From positions 682,001 through 746,000 of the forward strand of contig JADJEK010000001.1 in the NCBI GenBank assembly GCA_016709145.1: a stretch of 64,000 bases of DNA, written 5' to 3'. This stretch comes from Planctomycetota bacterium. GTDB taxonomy: Bacteria > Planctomycetota > B15-G4 > JADJEK01. Positions 24,722 to 32,975 of this stretch are shown here, piece by piece. Position 1 is the stretch's first letter. Each line of letters begins with the position of its first letter. Made by a program: the position numbers and the translations under genes. Under the pieces are notes generated by a model. The model ran no database searches, was not told where the DNA came from, and worked only from the letters and a program-made list of their open reading frames with translations.

Positions 24722-26023
24722 ATGCACACCGTCATCGCTTCCATCGTTTCCGTCGTGCTGAGCGCGACGGCCCTCGGCCCATTCCAAGTCCAGCCCGGCT
24801 TCAGCGGCACCTCGCTCGCGATCGCGCCTGCGTCCGCGTTCGTGGGCGGCCTCGCGCCCATGCCAGGCGGACATCTCGCGATGTTCGACGGTTCGAGCGT
24901 GGTCGAGATCGACCCAGCCACCGGCGTGATCGTGCGCGTCATGTTCACACCCGCGGCGTTCACGTTCGGGTCGTTCCTCGCGCTCGATCCGACCTCGACA
25001 TTCCTCGTGTTCGGGGAATCGTCGAACGGAACGCTCACGCGCATCCCGTTGGACGGATCGCCCGCATCGCACCTCGCGACCGTGCAGTTCAACTACGACG
25101 GCGCGTTCGATGCGGGCGGCGCGCTCTTCGTCGCGCACGGCAACGTCACGTTCACGGGCACGAACCTCGTGCGCATCGACGTCGACACCGGCGCCGTCCA
25201 GACGATCGCGTCGCTGCCCGGTCCCTCGGGCCCCATCGCGATCGACGGGGCCGGCAACGTGCTCTACGGCGTGAACTCACCGGCGTTCCCCGCGCCGCCG
25301 GGCTCGGGCAGCATCGTCGCGTTCAGCGCGGCGCAAGTCGCCGGCGCTCCCGCGGGCGGAGTGTTGACCGACGCGGACGCGCAGGTGCTCGTGAACGGAC
25401 TGAACGCGGTCAGCGATCTCGTCGTCGACGCCGAAGGGGATTGGATCGTTTCGGACTCGATCTACGGCACGGTGACCGAGTTCGAAGCCAACGGCGTCGT
25501 CGCGTCGATCCTCGGCGTTCCGACCGCCGCGAACGTCAGCGTCACGTACCTCGCGTTCGTCGACGACGGGGCCACGCACGCCGCGACGTTCGACGCGTTC
25601 CAGCCCGCCGCGGGCGGCGAACTCGCCGCGATCGTGTCCGACTTCGCGACGACGAACGAGCTGCACTCGATCCGACCCCAGCGTGCCGAGTTCGAGGTCC
25701 TACCGACGAATCCGGTTCCGATCGGCCCATTCACGGTCACGCTCGAGCGAGCGCCCGAGCAAGGCTTGGCGATGTTGTTCGCGGCAGCCGCGTCGAGCTC
25801 GAACGACGCCATCGTGCTCGTCGGCGACGTCCCGTTGTTCTTCGCGCTGTTGCCGCCGACCCTCGTGCAGCTCGGCGTCGTTCCTCTCGACTCGGGCGGC
25901 GCCGTGTCGTTGCCGGCTTCGAACCCCGGCGTCGGCGCATCGATCGCGGTCCAAGCCGTGGTGTTCGACGCGACGCTCACAGCGAGGGGCACGAGTCAGG
26001 TCCTCGACCTCGGGCTGCAGTAG
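24722..26023 (+). CDS. secreted NHL/SMP-30-like beta-propeller protein
   Basis: The 433-aa protein has a short signal peptide (MHTVIASIVSVVLSATALG). Repeated blades of the pattern GGLAPMPGGHLAMFDGSSV...IDPATG, LALDPTSTFLVFG, IAIDGAGNVLYG and LVVDAEGDWIVSD span about 35-310 and suggest a six-bladed propeller. The last ~115 residues form the C-terminal module shared with other secreted proteins here (FTVTLERAPEQGLAML...VQAVVFDATL). No catalytic residues stand out. Its position 68 bp after the riboswitch-controlled gene suggests B12-responsive expression if the intervening hairpin does not terminate. Confidence 0.72.
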   Translation: MHTVIASIVSVVLSATALGPFQVQPGFSGTSLAIAPASAFVGGLAPMPGGHLAMFDGSSVVEIDPATGVIVRVMFTPAAFTFGSFLALDPTSTFLVFGESSNGTLTRIPLDGSPASHLATVQFNYDGAFDAGGALFVAHGNVTFTGTNLVRIDVDTGAVQTIASLPGPSGPIAIDGAGNVLYGVNSPAFPAPPGSGSIVAFSAAQVAGAPAGGVLTDADAQVLVNGLNAVSDLVVDAEGDWIVSDSIYGTVTEFEANGVVASILGVPTAANVSVTYLAFVDDGATHAATFDAFQPAAGGELAAIVSDFATTNELHSIRPQRAEFEVLPTNPVPIGPFTVTLERAPEQGLAMLFAAAASSSNDAIVLVGDVPLFFALLPPTLVQLGVVPLDSGGAVSLPASNPGVGASIAVQAVVFDATLTARGTSQVLDLGLQ

Positions 26024-26037
26024 CGAACGCGGATCGG

Positions 26038-26113
26038 GCGAAAAGGGGTCTGTCCCCATTGCGCGCCCATTGGGCGCCCATTGGGTGCGAGGAGGGGACA
26101 GACCCCTTTTCGC
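26038..26113. repeat. REP-like long palindrome (20-bp perfect arms)
   Basis: GCGAAAAGGGGTCTGTCCCC at 26038-26057 is exactly inverted at 26094-26113. The 36-nt centre holds three CCCATTG direct repeats. The GGGGTCTGTCCCC / GGGGACAGACCCC pair resembles a palindrome seen dispersed in many environmental bacterial genomes. It sits 14 bp after the stop of the propeller gene and could also serve as its terminator. Confidence 0.85.
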
Positions 26114-26163
26114 GTCGTCCCGTCCCTGCGGGGTCGCGCTCAACCGTCGGTATCGTTCGCCGC

Positions 26164-27576
26164 ATGAACTCGCCCTCGACTCGGACTCGCCGTTCGTTCG
26201 TCGCGCTCGCGCTCGCGCTCGGCACGACCGGCCTGACCCGCTGCTCGAAAGAGCCGCCGCTCTCACGCCAGCCGACCGGTCACGACGTCGTGTTGATCGT
26301 CATCGACACGCTGCGCGCGGACCGACTCGGCTGCTACGGCTACGACCGACCCACGAGTCCGACGATCGACGAACTCGCGACGAGCGGCGCACGCGTCTCC
26401 GACTGTTGGTCCCAGTCGAGTTGGACCGGTCCTTCGATGGTTTCGCTGATGACCGGTCGCCACGTGGCGCGCGACTTCGTGAAGATGGCCGCCATCCCGA
26501 CGCTCGCCGAACGCCTGAAGCGCGCCGGCTACGCCACCATCGGCATGCAATGGAATGGCCTGCTGAAGGAAGGCCACGGCTTCGAGCGCGGCTTCGACCG
26601 GTACCTGTTCAAGCCGCGCGCGCTCGAAATCGGCCAGGCGCTGATGGCGATGCCGCCGGGACCGCGCTTCGTCTACATCCACTTGACCGATCCGCACGAC
26701 CCCTACGACCCGGGCCCACCGTTCGACGACTACGCGCCGCGGCCGCCTCGATCCGAACGCCTCGCCGAGATCGAACGGTTCCTCGCGACACTCCATCCGG
26801 ACTGGCCCACGGAGCAGGTGCGAACGACCGCGCTGAACCACGAGCACGCCATGGCTCGGATGTCCGCTCTCTACGACGGCGAAGTCGAGCGCGCGGACCA
26901 GACGGTGCGCAATCTGCTCGGCGTCCTGGAACGGCTCGGGCGCCGCGAGAACTCGATCGTGATCATCGCCGCGGACCACGGCGAGAGCCTGTTCGATCAC
27001 CGCGAGGCTCCGAGCGCGTTGACCGGCGACGAGAAGTTCGACCCGATGAAAGTCTGGAAGATGGGGCACGCGGCCCTGCTGACGGAATCGCTGCTGCGCG
27101 TACCGCTGATCTTCCAAGGGCCCGGGATTCCGCGCGGCGTCGTGCTCGACGGCCCGCAGGAGAACATCGACGTCGTTCCGACGGTGCTCGAGCTGCTCGG
27201 CCTCCCCACCGACGAACTGGCGGACGGTGAGAGCCTCGCCCCGAAGTTCGCGGCACTCGCTCGCGCGGAGTCCGCCCCCGGCAAGGACCTCGTGTTCGCG
27301 AACACTGCGATCTTGACCGCGGTCCGGTCCCGCTCGGGCTGGAAGCTCACGCTGCCCTGGCCCACCGCTCCACTCGAACGCGCGGCGCTGTTCGACCTGC
27401 GCAACGATCCACGCGAAGCCTCGCCGCTGCCCGCGCAAGGCGAGATCGCCGAGAAGCTCACGCGCGCGATCGAGCGGTTCCGCGAGTCGGCGTTGGTACC
27501 CGGCCGTTCCGAAGACGTCGTCGACGACGAAGTCCGCGAACGCATGCGTGAACTTGGCTACGTCGGCGGCAAGTGA
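26164..27576 (+). CDS. alkaline-phosphatase-superfamily (sulfatase-fold) hydrolase, threonine nucleophile
   Basis: The 470-aa exported protein has a Tat-like signal (TRRSFVALALALGTTG). The sulfatase-type fold is clear: VLIVIDTLRADRLGCYGY (43-60, metal Asp48), SWTGPSMVSLMTGRH (86-100), HLTDPHDPYDP, IIAADHGESLF, and a late VPLIFQGPG with ENIDVVPTVLELL. At the position where sulfatases have Cys or Ser (C/S-x-P-S-R), this protein reads T88-G-P-S-M, so it cannot carry formylglycine. It is more likely a phosphotransferase or phosphodiesterase of the superfamily. The gene ends 50 bp before the PSCyt gene on the same strand. Confidence 0.85.
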   Translation: MNSPSTRTRRSFVALALALGTTGLTRCSKEPPLSRQPTGHDVVLIVIDTLRADRLGCYGYDRPTSPTIDELATSGARVSDCWSQSSWTGPSMVSLMTGRHVARDFVKMAAIPTLAERLKRAGYATIGMQWNGLLKEGHGFERGFDRYLFKPRALEIGQALMAMPPGPRFVYIHLTDPHDPYDPGPPFDDYAPRPPRSERLAEIERFLATLHPDWPTEQVRTTALNHEHAMARMSALYDGEVERADQTVRNLLGVLERLGRRENSIVIIAADHGESLFDHREAPSALTGDEKFDPMKVWKMGHAALLTESLLRVPLIFQGPGIPRGVVLDGPQENIDVVPTVLELLGLPTDELADGESLAPKFAALARAESAPGKDLVFANTAILTAVRSRSGWKLTLPWPTAPLERAALFDLRNDPREASPLPAQGEIAEKLTRAIERFRESALVPGRSEDVVDDEVRERMRELGYVGGK

Positions 27577-27626
27577 CACCCGTGGCCGAACTACACTGCG
27601 ATCCCCTTCCGCGCGGAACCGCCGCC

Positions 27627-29792
27627 ATGCGCGTCCTCGCCGCCACGATCGGCTTGCTGATCACCGCGCCGCTTCGCGCGGGTGACTTGGTCTACGACCG
27701 CGACGTTCGCCCCATCCTTGCGGTGCATTGCCTGCGCTGCCATTCCGGCCCCGACGCGAAGAGCGATCTGCGCCTCGACGATCGCTCGAGCCTCGTGGCG
27801 CCGCGGGGCGAGTCCGCGGCCGCGGTCGTCCCTGGATCCACAGCGCACGGTCTTCTGCTCGAGCGCGTGCGCTCCACCGGCGACGACCGCATGCCGCCGA
27901 AGGGTCCCCCTCTCGACACCGCGCAGGTCGCGACGCTCGAGCGCTGGATCGCCGAAGGCGCGACGTTCGCGTCGTCGGACGCCGACGGCATTCACTGGCA
28001 TTGGGCGTATCGACCGATCGTGCGCGCGGAGCCGCCCACCGTCGCCCGGGTCGCCTGGCCGCGCAACGACGTCGATCGATTCGTGCTCGCGGGGATCGAA
28101 GCCGCGGGACTCGAGCCCGCCCCGGAAGCGGATCGCGCCACGCTCGCGCGGCGGCTCGCGCTCGACCTGACCGGCTTGCCGCCGACGATCGAAGCGCTCG
28201 ACGCGTTCCTCGCGGACGCGCGCGAGGACGCGTACGAGCTCTACGTCGACGCCTTGCTCCAGTCGCCCGCGTACGCGGAGCACCTCGCTCGCATCTGGCT
28301 CGACCTCGCGCATTACGCCGACACCAACGGCTACGAGAAGGACGGGCGTCGTTCGGCGTGGCCATGGCGCAATGCGGTCATCGACGCATTCGACCGCGAC
28401 CAGCCGTTCGACGTGTTCACGCGCAAGCAACTCGCCGGCGATCTCGAACCGGATGCGACCGCCGAGGATCGCATCGCGACCGGCTTCCTGCGCAACACGA
28501 TGACGAACGAGGAAGGTGGCGTCGATCCCGAGGAGTTCCGCGTCGAAGCCGTGTTCGATCGGCTCGACACCGTCAGCACCGTGTGGCTCGGATCGACGCT
28601 CGAATGCGCTCGCTGCCACGACCACAAGTACGACCCGTTCACGCAGCGCGACTACTTCCGCTTCCTTGCCTACCTCGATCAGGACGAGCCGGACACGACG
28701 CCGACCTTGCATGGTTCGTTGGCGGCCGGCGCGATGGAGACCGTTGCCGGCCCGCCCGCAGCGGACGGCACGGCAACGACCGCGACGACCCTCGTGATGA
28801 AGAAGTCCGCGACGCCGCGCACGACGCACGTGTTCGCGGGCGGGAGCTTCCTCGCGCCGCGCGAAGCCGTCGATGCCGGCGTGCCTGCGTTCTTACCGCA
28901 GCCCCTCGCCGGCGGCGGAGATCGTGCGGCATTGGCCGCATGGCTGACCGATCCGAAGAATCCGCTGCCGCCACGCGTGTTCGCGAATCGCCTGTTCGCG
29001 CTGGCATTCGCCAAGCCGTTGGTTTCGACGCTCGACGACTTCGGCACGCAGGGCGAACCACCGACGCATCCCGAGTTGCTCGATTGGCTCGCATCCGAGT
29101 TCGTGCGGGACGGTCAGAGCATCAAGCGCTTCCTGAAGATGTTGGTGACGTCGTCGACGTATCGACAGTCGGCGAACGCCGACGCCGCGACGCTGGCGAA
29201 GGACCCCGGCAATCGACTGTTGGCACGTGCGCAGCGCGTTCGCGTCGAGGCCGAAGTCGTGCGCGACGTCGCGCTCGCCGCGGCCGGCATCCTGTCGGCG
29301 AAGCGCGGCGGTCCGAGCGTGTTCCCGCCGCAGCCCGACGGCATCTGGACCATGATCTACAACGACGATCGCTGGGTGGAGAGCGCCGGCGAGGATCGGC
29401 GACGCCGTGGGCTCTACACGTTCTGGCGACGAACGGCGCCGTATCCGACCTTCATGACGTTCGACGCACCGAGCCGCGAGACGTGCGTGGCGGTTCGCCC
29501 GCGCTCGAACACGCCGCTGCAGGCGCTCGTGTTGTTGAACGATCCAGCGTTCGTCGAAGCGCAGCACGCGCTCGCGCAGCGCATGACCGAACGGCCGGGA
29601 CTCGGCGATGCCGAGCGTGTCGTGGTCGGCTTCCGGCGCGTGACCGCGCGTGTTCCCGAACCGATCGAGTTGGAGACGCTGCTGGGCTTGCTCGCGGAGC
29701 AACGCGCTGCGCATCCCGACGCCGAGGACGCCGCTTGGCGCGCCGTCGCCAGCGTGTTGCTGAACCTCGACGAAACCATCACGCGGAGCTGA
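27627..29792 (+). CDS. PSCyt1-PSCyt2-PSD1 (DUF1549/DUF1553) planctomycete cytochrome-like protein
   Basis: The 721-aa secreted protein has a signal peptide (MRVLAATIGLLITAPLRAG). PSCyt1 carries heme motif CLRCH (about 36-40) and MPPKGPPL. PSCyt2 (DUF1549) carries DRFVLAGIEAAGLEPAPEA, LDLTGLPP, WLDLAHYADTNGYEKDG and a second heme-type motif CARCHDHKYDPF. PSD1 (DUF1553) carries VFANRLFALAFAKPLVST, DFGTQGEPPTHPELLDWLA, SSTYRQS and RSNTPLQALVLLNDP. Many family members have a long insert between PSCyt2 and PSD1, while this one is compact. The DUF1501 gene starts 2 nt after its stop, the standard planctomycete pairing. The reaction is not established; extracellular carbohydrate-linked redox roles are proposed. 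Confidence 0.95.
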   Translation: MRVLAATIGLLITAPLRAGDLVYDRDVRPILAVHCLRCHSGPDAKSDLRLDDRSSLVAPRGESAAAVVPGSTAHGLLLERVRSTGDDRMPPKGPPLDTAQVATLERWIAEGATFASSDADGIHWHWAYRPIVRAEPPTVARVAWPRNDVDRFVLAGIEAAGLEPAPEADRATLARRLALDLTGLPPTIEALDAFLADAREDAYELYVDALLQSPAYAEHLARIWLDLAHYADTNGYEKDGRRSAWPWRNAVIDAFDRDQPFDVFTRKQLAGDLEPDATAEDRIATGFLRNTMTNEEGGVDPEEFRVEAVFDRLDTVSTVWLGSTLECARCHDHKYDPFTQRDYFRFLAYLDQDEPDTTPTLHGSLAAGAMETVAGPPAADGTATTATTLVMKKSATPRTTHVFAGGSFLAPREAVDAGVPAFLPQPLAGGGDRAALAAWLTDPKNPLPPRVFANRLFALAFAKPLVSTLDDFGTQGEPPTHPELLDWLASEFVRDGQSIKRFLKMLVTSSTYRQSANADAATLAKDPGNRLLARAQRVRVEAEVVRDVALAAAGILSAKRGGPSVFPPQPDGIWTMIYNDDRWVESAGEDRRRRGLYTFWRRTAPYPTFMTFDAPSRETCVAVRPRSNTPLQALVLLNDPAFVEAQHALAQRMTERPGLGDAERVVVGFRRVTARVPEPIELETLLGLLAEQRAAHPDAEDAAWRAVASVLLNLDETITRS

Positions 29793-29794
29793 TC

Positions 29795-31225
29795 GTGCAA
29801 GACGACCTCGATTGTCGGCGGACGACGCGGCGGGAGTGGTTCCGCGAGTGCGGGGTCGGGCTCGGCTCGATCGCGCTCGGTTCGTTGCTCGCCGACGACG
29901 GCCTCGCGGCAAGCGGCGCGTCGGCGCGGCCACCGCACTTCCGCGCGCGCGCGAAGTCCGTGATCCATCTGTTCATGAACGGCGGGCCGTCGCAACACGA
30001 CCTGTTCGATCCGAAGCCGATGCTCGTCGAGCGCGATCGTCAGCCGATCCCCGAGTCGTTCACGAACGGGGAGCGCTTCGCCTTCATCCAAGGCACGCCG
30101 AAGCTGCTCGGCTCACCATTCGCGTTCGCGCGCCACGGCGAGAGCGGCGCGGAGATCTCCGAGCTGTTGCCGCACACCGCTTCGATCGCGGACGAGCTCG
30201 CGATCGTGCGCTCGGTGAAGACCGACCAGTTCAATCACGCGCCGGCCGAGCTGTTCATGAACACGGGCTTCGCGCGCATCGGGCGCCCGAGTCTCGGCTC
30301 GTGGCTGTCGTATGGAATCGGCAGCACGAACGCGGATCTCCCGGCATTCGTCGTGCTGCTGTCCGGAGGCGGCCAGCCGAGCGGTGGGTACTCGTGCTGG
30401 GGTTCGGGCTTCCTGCCGACCGAGCACCAGGGCGTCGTGTTCCGCTCCGGTCGCGATCCGGTGTTGTTCCTCAGCGATCCTCCCGACGTCACGCGCGCAT
30501 CACGCCGCCGTGTCCTCGACGCCCTGCGCACGTTGAACGAGCGCCGACTCGAGGTCACGCGGGAGCCCGAGATCGCGACGCGCATCGCGGCTTATGAAAT
30601 GGCGTATCGCATGCAGACGAGCACGCCGGAACTCGCCGACCTCTCGAGTGAGCCGCGATCGGTGCTCGACGAATACGGTGCCACGCCGGGCAGTGCGTCG
30701 TTCGCGAACAACTGCGTGCTCGCGCGGCGCATGATCGAGCGCGGCGTGCGATTCGTGCAGCTCTACCACCGCGGCTGGGACAGCCACGGCACCGGGCCGC
30801 ACGACGACTTGTTGACGTCGCTACGCGAACGCTGCGCGGAGACCGATCGAGCCTGCGCCGCGCTGGTGCGCGATCTGAAGCGGCGCGGCTTGCTCGACGA
30901 CACGCTCGTGATCTGGGGTGGTGAGTTCGGCCGCACTCCGATGAACGAAGAGCGCGACGGCTCCCATTTCCTCGGCCGGGACCACCATCCGCACGCGTTC
31001 ACGATGTGGTTCGCCGGCGGCGGTGTCCGTCGTGGTGTGACGATCGGCGCGACCGACGAGCTCGGTTACTTCGTCACGCAGGACCCGGTCCATGTGCATG
31101 ACCTGCACGCGACGCTGTTGCACTTGCTCGGGCTGGAGCACACCAAGTTGACGTTCCGTTCGCAGGGACGCGACTTCCGACTCACCGATGTCCACGGCGA
31201 GGTGTTCCGCCCGCTGCTGGCGTGA
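29795..31225 (+). CDS. DUF1501 protein
   Basis: The 476-aa exported protein has a twin-arginine-like N terminus (TTRREWFRECGVGLGSIALG). The family core is evident: KSVIHLFMNGGPSQHDLFDP, SGAEISELLPHTASIADELA, VRSVKTDQFNHAPAE, GGYSCWGSGFLPTEHQGV, RMIERGVRFVQLYHRGWDSH, GGEFGRTP and DRDGSHFLGRDHHP-like metal residues. The fold is related to the alkaline phosphatase superfamily. The start is GTG 29795, with GGAG 6 nt upstream and only 2 nt after the PSCyt stop, so it is co-translated with that gene. The substrate is unknown. Confidence 0.95.
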   Translation: MQDDLDCRRTTRREWFRECGVGLGSIALGSLLADDGLAASGASARPPHFRARAKSVIHLFMNGGPSQHDLFDPKPMLVERDRQPIPESFTNGERFAFIQGTPKLLGSPFAFARHGESGAEISELLPHTASIADELAIVRSVKTDQFNHAPAELFMNTGFARIGRPSLGSWLSYGIGSTNADLPAFVVLLSGGGQPSGGYSCWGSGFLPTEHQGVVFRSGRDPVLFLSDPPDVTRASRRRVLDALRTLNERRLEVTREPEIATRIAAYEMAYRMQTSTPELADLSSEPRSVLDEYGATPGSASFANNCVLARRMIERGVRFVQLYHRGWDSHGTGPHDDLLTSLRERCAETDRACAALVRDLKRRGLLDDTLVIWGGEFGRTPMNEERDGSHFLGRDHHPHAFTMWFAGGGVRRGVTIGATDELGYFVTQDPVHVHDLHATLLHLLGLEHTKLTFRSQGRDFRLTDVHGEVFRPLLA

Positions 31226-31260
31226 CGGAACGCGGATCCATCGGATCGTTGCGCGTTCCG
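31226..31260. terminator. hairpin between convergent genes
   Basis: CGGAACGCG (31226-31234) pairs perfectly with CGCGTTCCG (31252-31260) directly after the DUF1501 stop. The 17-nt loop itself contains GATCC/GGATC. It lies 15 bp before the convergent glycosyltransferase 3' end and is probably a bidirectional terminator without a U-tract. Confidence 0.5.
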
Positions 31261-31275
31261 GGCCTCACGCGCTCG

Positions 31276-32091
31276 TCAAGCTCCGCGCAGCGCGCCGTGG
31301 TCGAGTGCGCGCGCCGTACGCTGACGGGTCATGCGGCGGCGGATGCGCAGCAGATCGGCGATCGTGTGCGGTGCCTGCACCAGCTCGCGCCAAGTCGGTT
31401 TGCGACGCGCTCTCGCTGGGACTTCGACTTCGCCGATGCGCATCCCGAGCTGACGACCGAGCGCGAGGATTTCGACGTCGAACGCTCGACCATCGACTTC
31501 CGCGAGTCGCGCGAGCTCGCGCGCGATCGGGCCCCGCAACAACTTGAATCCCGTCTGCGTATCGCGAATGCCGGTCGGGACCAGCGTCGCCGCGATCATG
31601 GCGAATCCGCGCGACACGAGTCGAGCGAGCCGTGTCCCGACGGTCCGACCGGTGCTGCTCCGCGCGCGAGCTCCGATCACGATGTCGCAGCCTCGTCGCA
31701 GCGAGGGCTCCAACTGCGCGATCGCGGTCAGCGGCGTCGGCATCCCGGCATCGGTCGTAAGGACGAGCGCGCCGCGCGCGGCGAGCCATCCCGTGCGTAG
31801 CGCAGCCCCCTTGCCGGTCGGTTCGGTGAGGCGCACGACGCGCAGTGCGTCGAACAGCTCGGCGTGACCTTCGGCAACGGCCGCGGTCGCGTCGCGACTG
31901 CCGTCGTCGACCACGATGACCTCGGCGGAGTCCGCACGCGACTCGAGGAAACGCGCGACCTGGAGCAACAGCGATCCGATGCGATGCTCTTCGTCCCGAG
32001 CCGGGACGACGATCGAGAGAGTCGGCGGCAACGGCAGCTCGCGAGCCGGTCGAGGCGAAGGCTTGGGCTGGCGCTGCGCGAGCATCATCAC
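31276..32091 (-). CDS. GT2-family glycosyltransferase (dolichyl-phosphate glucosyltransferase-like)
   Basis: The 271-aa enzyme has a GT-A fold: LSIVVPARDEEHRIG (25-39), VIVVDDGSRDAT (58-69) and GKGAALRTGWLAARG (about 92-106), then TDAGMPTPL, where the family usually has a DAD/DADxST motif. RDTQTGFKLLRG and FDVEILALG follow; these last two are typical of Alg5/DPG-synthase-like enzymes that load sugar on a polyprenyl phosphate. No transmembrane helix is evident. The start could be GTG 32091 or either ATG just after it; GAGG overlapping the upstream stop serves all of them. It is coupled to the pseudopilin gene, 10 bp upstream. Confidence 0.85.
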   Translation of the reverse strand: MMMLAQRQPKPSPRPARELPLPPTLSIVVPARDEEHRIGSLLLQVARFLESRADSAEVIVVDDGSRDATAAVAEGHAELFDALRVVRLTEPTGKGAALRTGWLAARGALVLTTDAGMPTPLTAIAQLEPSLRRGCDIVIGARARSSTGRTVGTRLARLVSRGFAMIAATLVPTGIRDTQTGFKLLRGPIARELARLAEVDGRAFDVEILALGRQLGMRIGEVEVPARARRKPTWRELVQAPHTIADLLRIRRRMTRQRTARALDHGALRGA

Positions 32092-32101
32092 GGGGCCGCC
32101 C

Positions 32102-32683
32102 TCACAACCCTCGCGTGACGATCTGGATCATGTCGTCACCGACCATGGTTCCCGATGCGCACTGGGTCGCGTTCATCTCGAACTGCAGATTCGGGCCGGC
32201 GCAATGCAGGACGATGCCGCCGCCGGCGCCGATCGCCGTGTTTTTTGCGTAGGTGTAGACGCGGTAGAGGTTGCCCCACGGGTCGACCAACCCCTTCGCC
32301 GCCGTCGAGCCCGATCCCGCCACGGCGATCGTCCAGTTGTTGCCGCTCGACACGCCGCTGTTCAAGTACGGCCCGTTCCAGCCCTTACGGTTGAACGCGT
32401 TGGAGTAGAGGCAGGCGTAACCGGTCAGGTTGCCGCTGGTCGAGCTGGCGGCGAACTGCTTCGGCGTGACGTTCGAATTGCCAGGCCACGTGCTCGTGTG
32501 CGAGTAGTAGCGATTGAACGCATCGGCCGCGGTCTTCATGTCGGTCTGGGCTCGTGCCATGCGTGCGGCATCGAGTTCCTTCGTGACCAACGGGACCAGC
32601 ACGCCTGCGAGGAGCAGCAGGATCGCGACGACCACGATGAGTTCGATCAAAGAGAATGCGCGCTGTGCGAGATTGCGTTGCAC
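32102..32683 (-). CDS. type IV pilin-like / GspG-type pseudopilin
   Basis: The 193-aa protein has an N-terminal methylation and cleavage motif RAFSLIELIVVVAILLLLAG, with the conserved Glu at +5 after the cleavage point and a hydrophobic helix to about residue 32. The -1 residue is Ala where Gly is usual. The globular part has GspG-like features: DAARMARAQTDMKTAADAFNRYY and a late GLVDPWGNLYRVYTYA. The residue pairs expected for disulfides (CLYSN, HCAG, QCASG) are present. It would be assembled by a type II secretion or pilus machine encoded elsewhere, possibly with the secretin at 20 kb. It is co-transcribed with the glycosyltransferase. Confidence 0.85.
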   Translation of the reverse strand: MQRNLAQRAFSLIELIVVVAILLLLAGVLVPLVTKELDAARMARAQTDMKTAADAFNRYYSHTSTWPGNSNVTPKQFAASSTSGNLTGYACLYSNAFNRKGWNGPYLNSGVSSGNNWTIAVAGSGSTAAKGLVDPWGNLYRVYTYAKNTAIGAGGGIVLHCAGPNLQFEMNATQCASGTMVGDDMIQIVTRGL

Positions 32684-32881
32684 CGTCTAGGTCTCCGGCT
32701 TGGACGATCGGATTGCCTCCACGTGGCGAGCGGGGAAGCGGGACTACGCGGAGCCATCGACGACGCATCGTCCAGAACTTGAGCCCTTTCGTGCGTATCG
32801 TCGCAAGGACAGGTCGTCCGACCGGTCGGTTCGGCGAAACGCTCGGGCCCTGGCCTTCGGCGTACCGTTCCCACTCCTTGC

Positions 32882-32909
32882 TTGCTTCGGCGACCTGAGT
32901 TCCTAAGTT
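32882..32909 (+). promoter_or_regulatory. possible sigma70-type promoter for the basic AT-hook protein
   Basis: TTGCTT (32882-32887) and TAAGTT (32904-32909) are separated by 16 nt, in a stretch less GC-rich than its surroundings, about 65 bp before the GTG start. This is a weak match, listed because the 293-bp gap 32684-32975 otherwise holds nothing recognisable. Confidence 0.25.
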
Positions 32910-32975
32910 GTCGACGTCTCCTTAATTCACAGACGTCTTTCCCACCCCTCAGAACACGAAACGAGGTCGAACTCC

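Noticed and set aside
26164..27576. Formylglycine-dependent sulfatase call
   Set aside because: The modified Cys/Ser is replaced by Thr, so only the superfamily fold is claimed.
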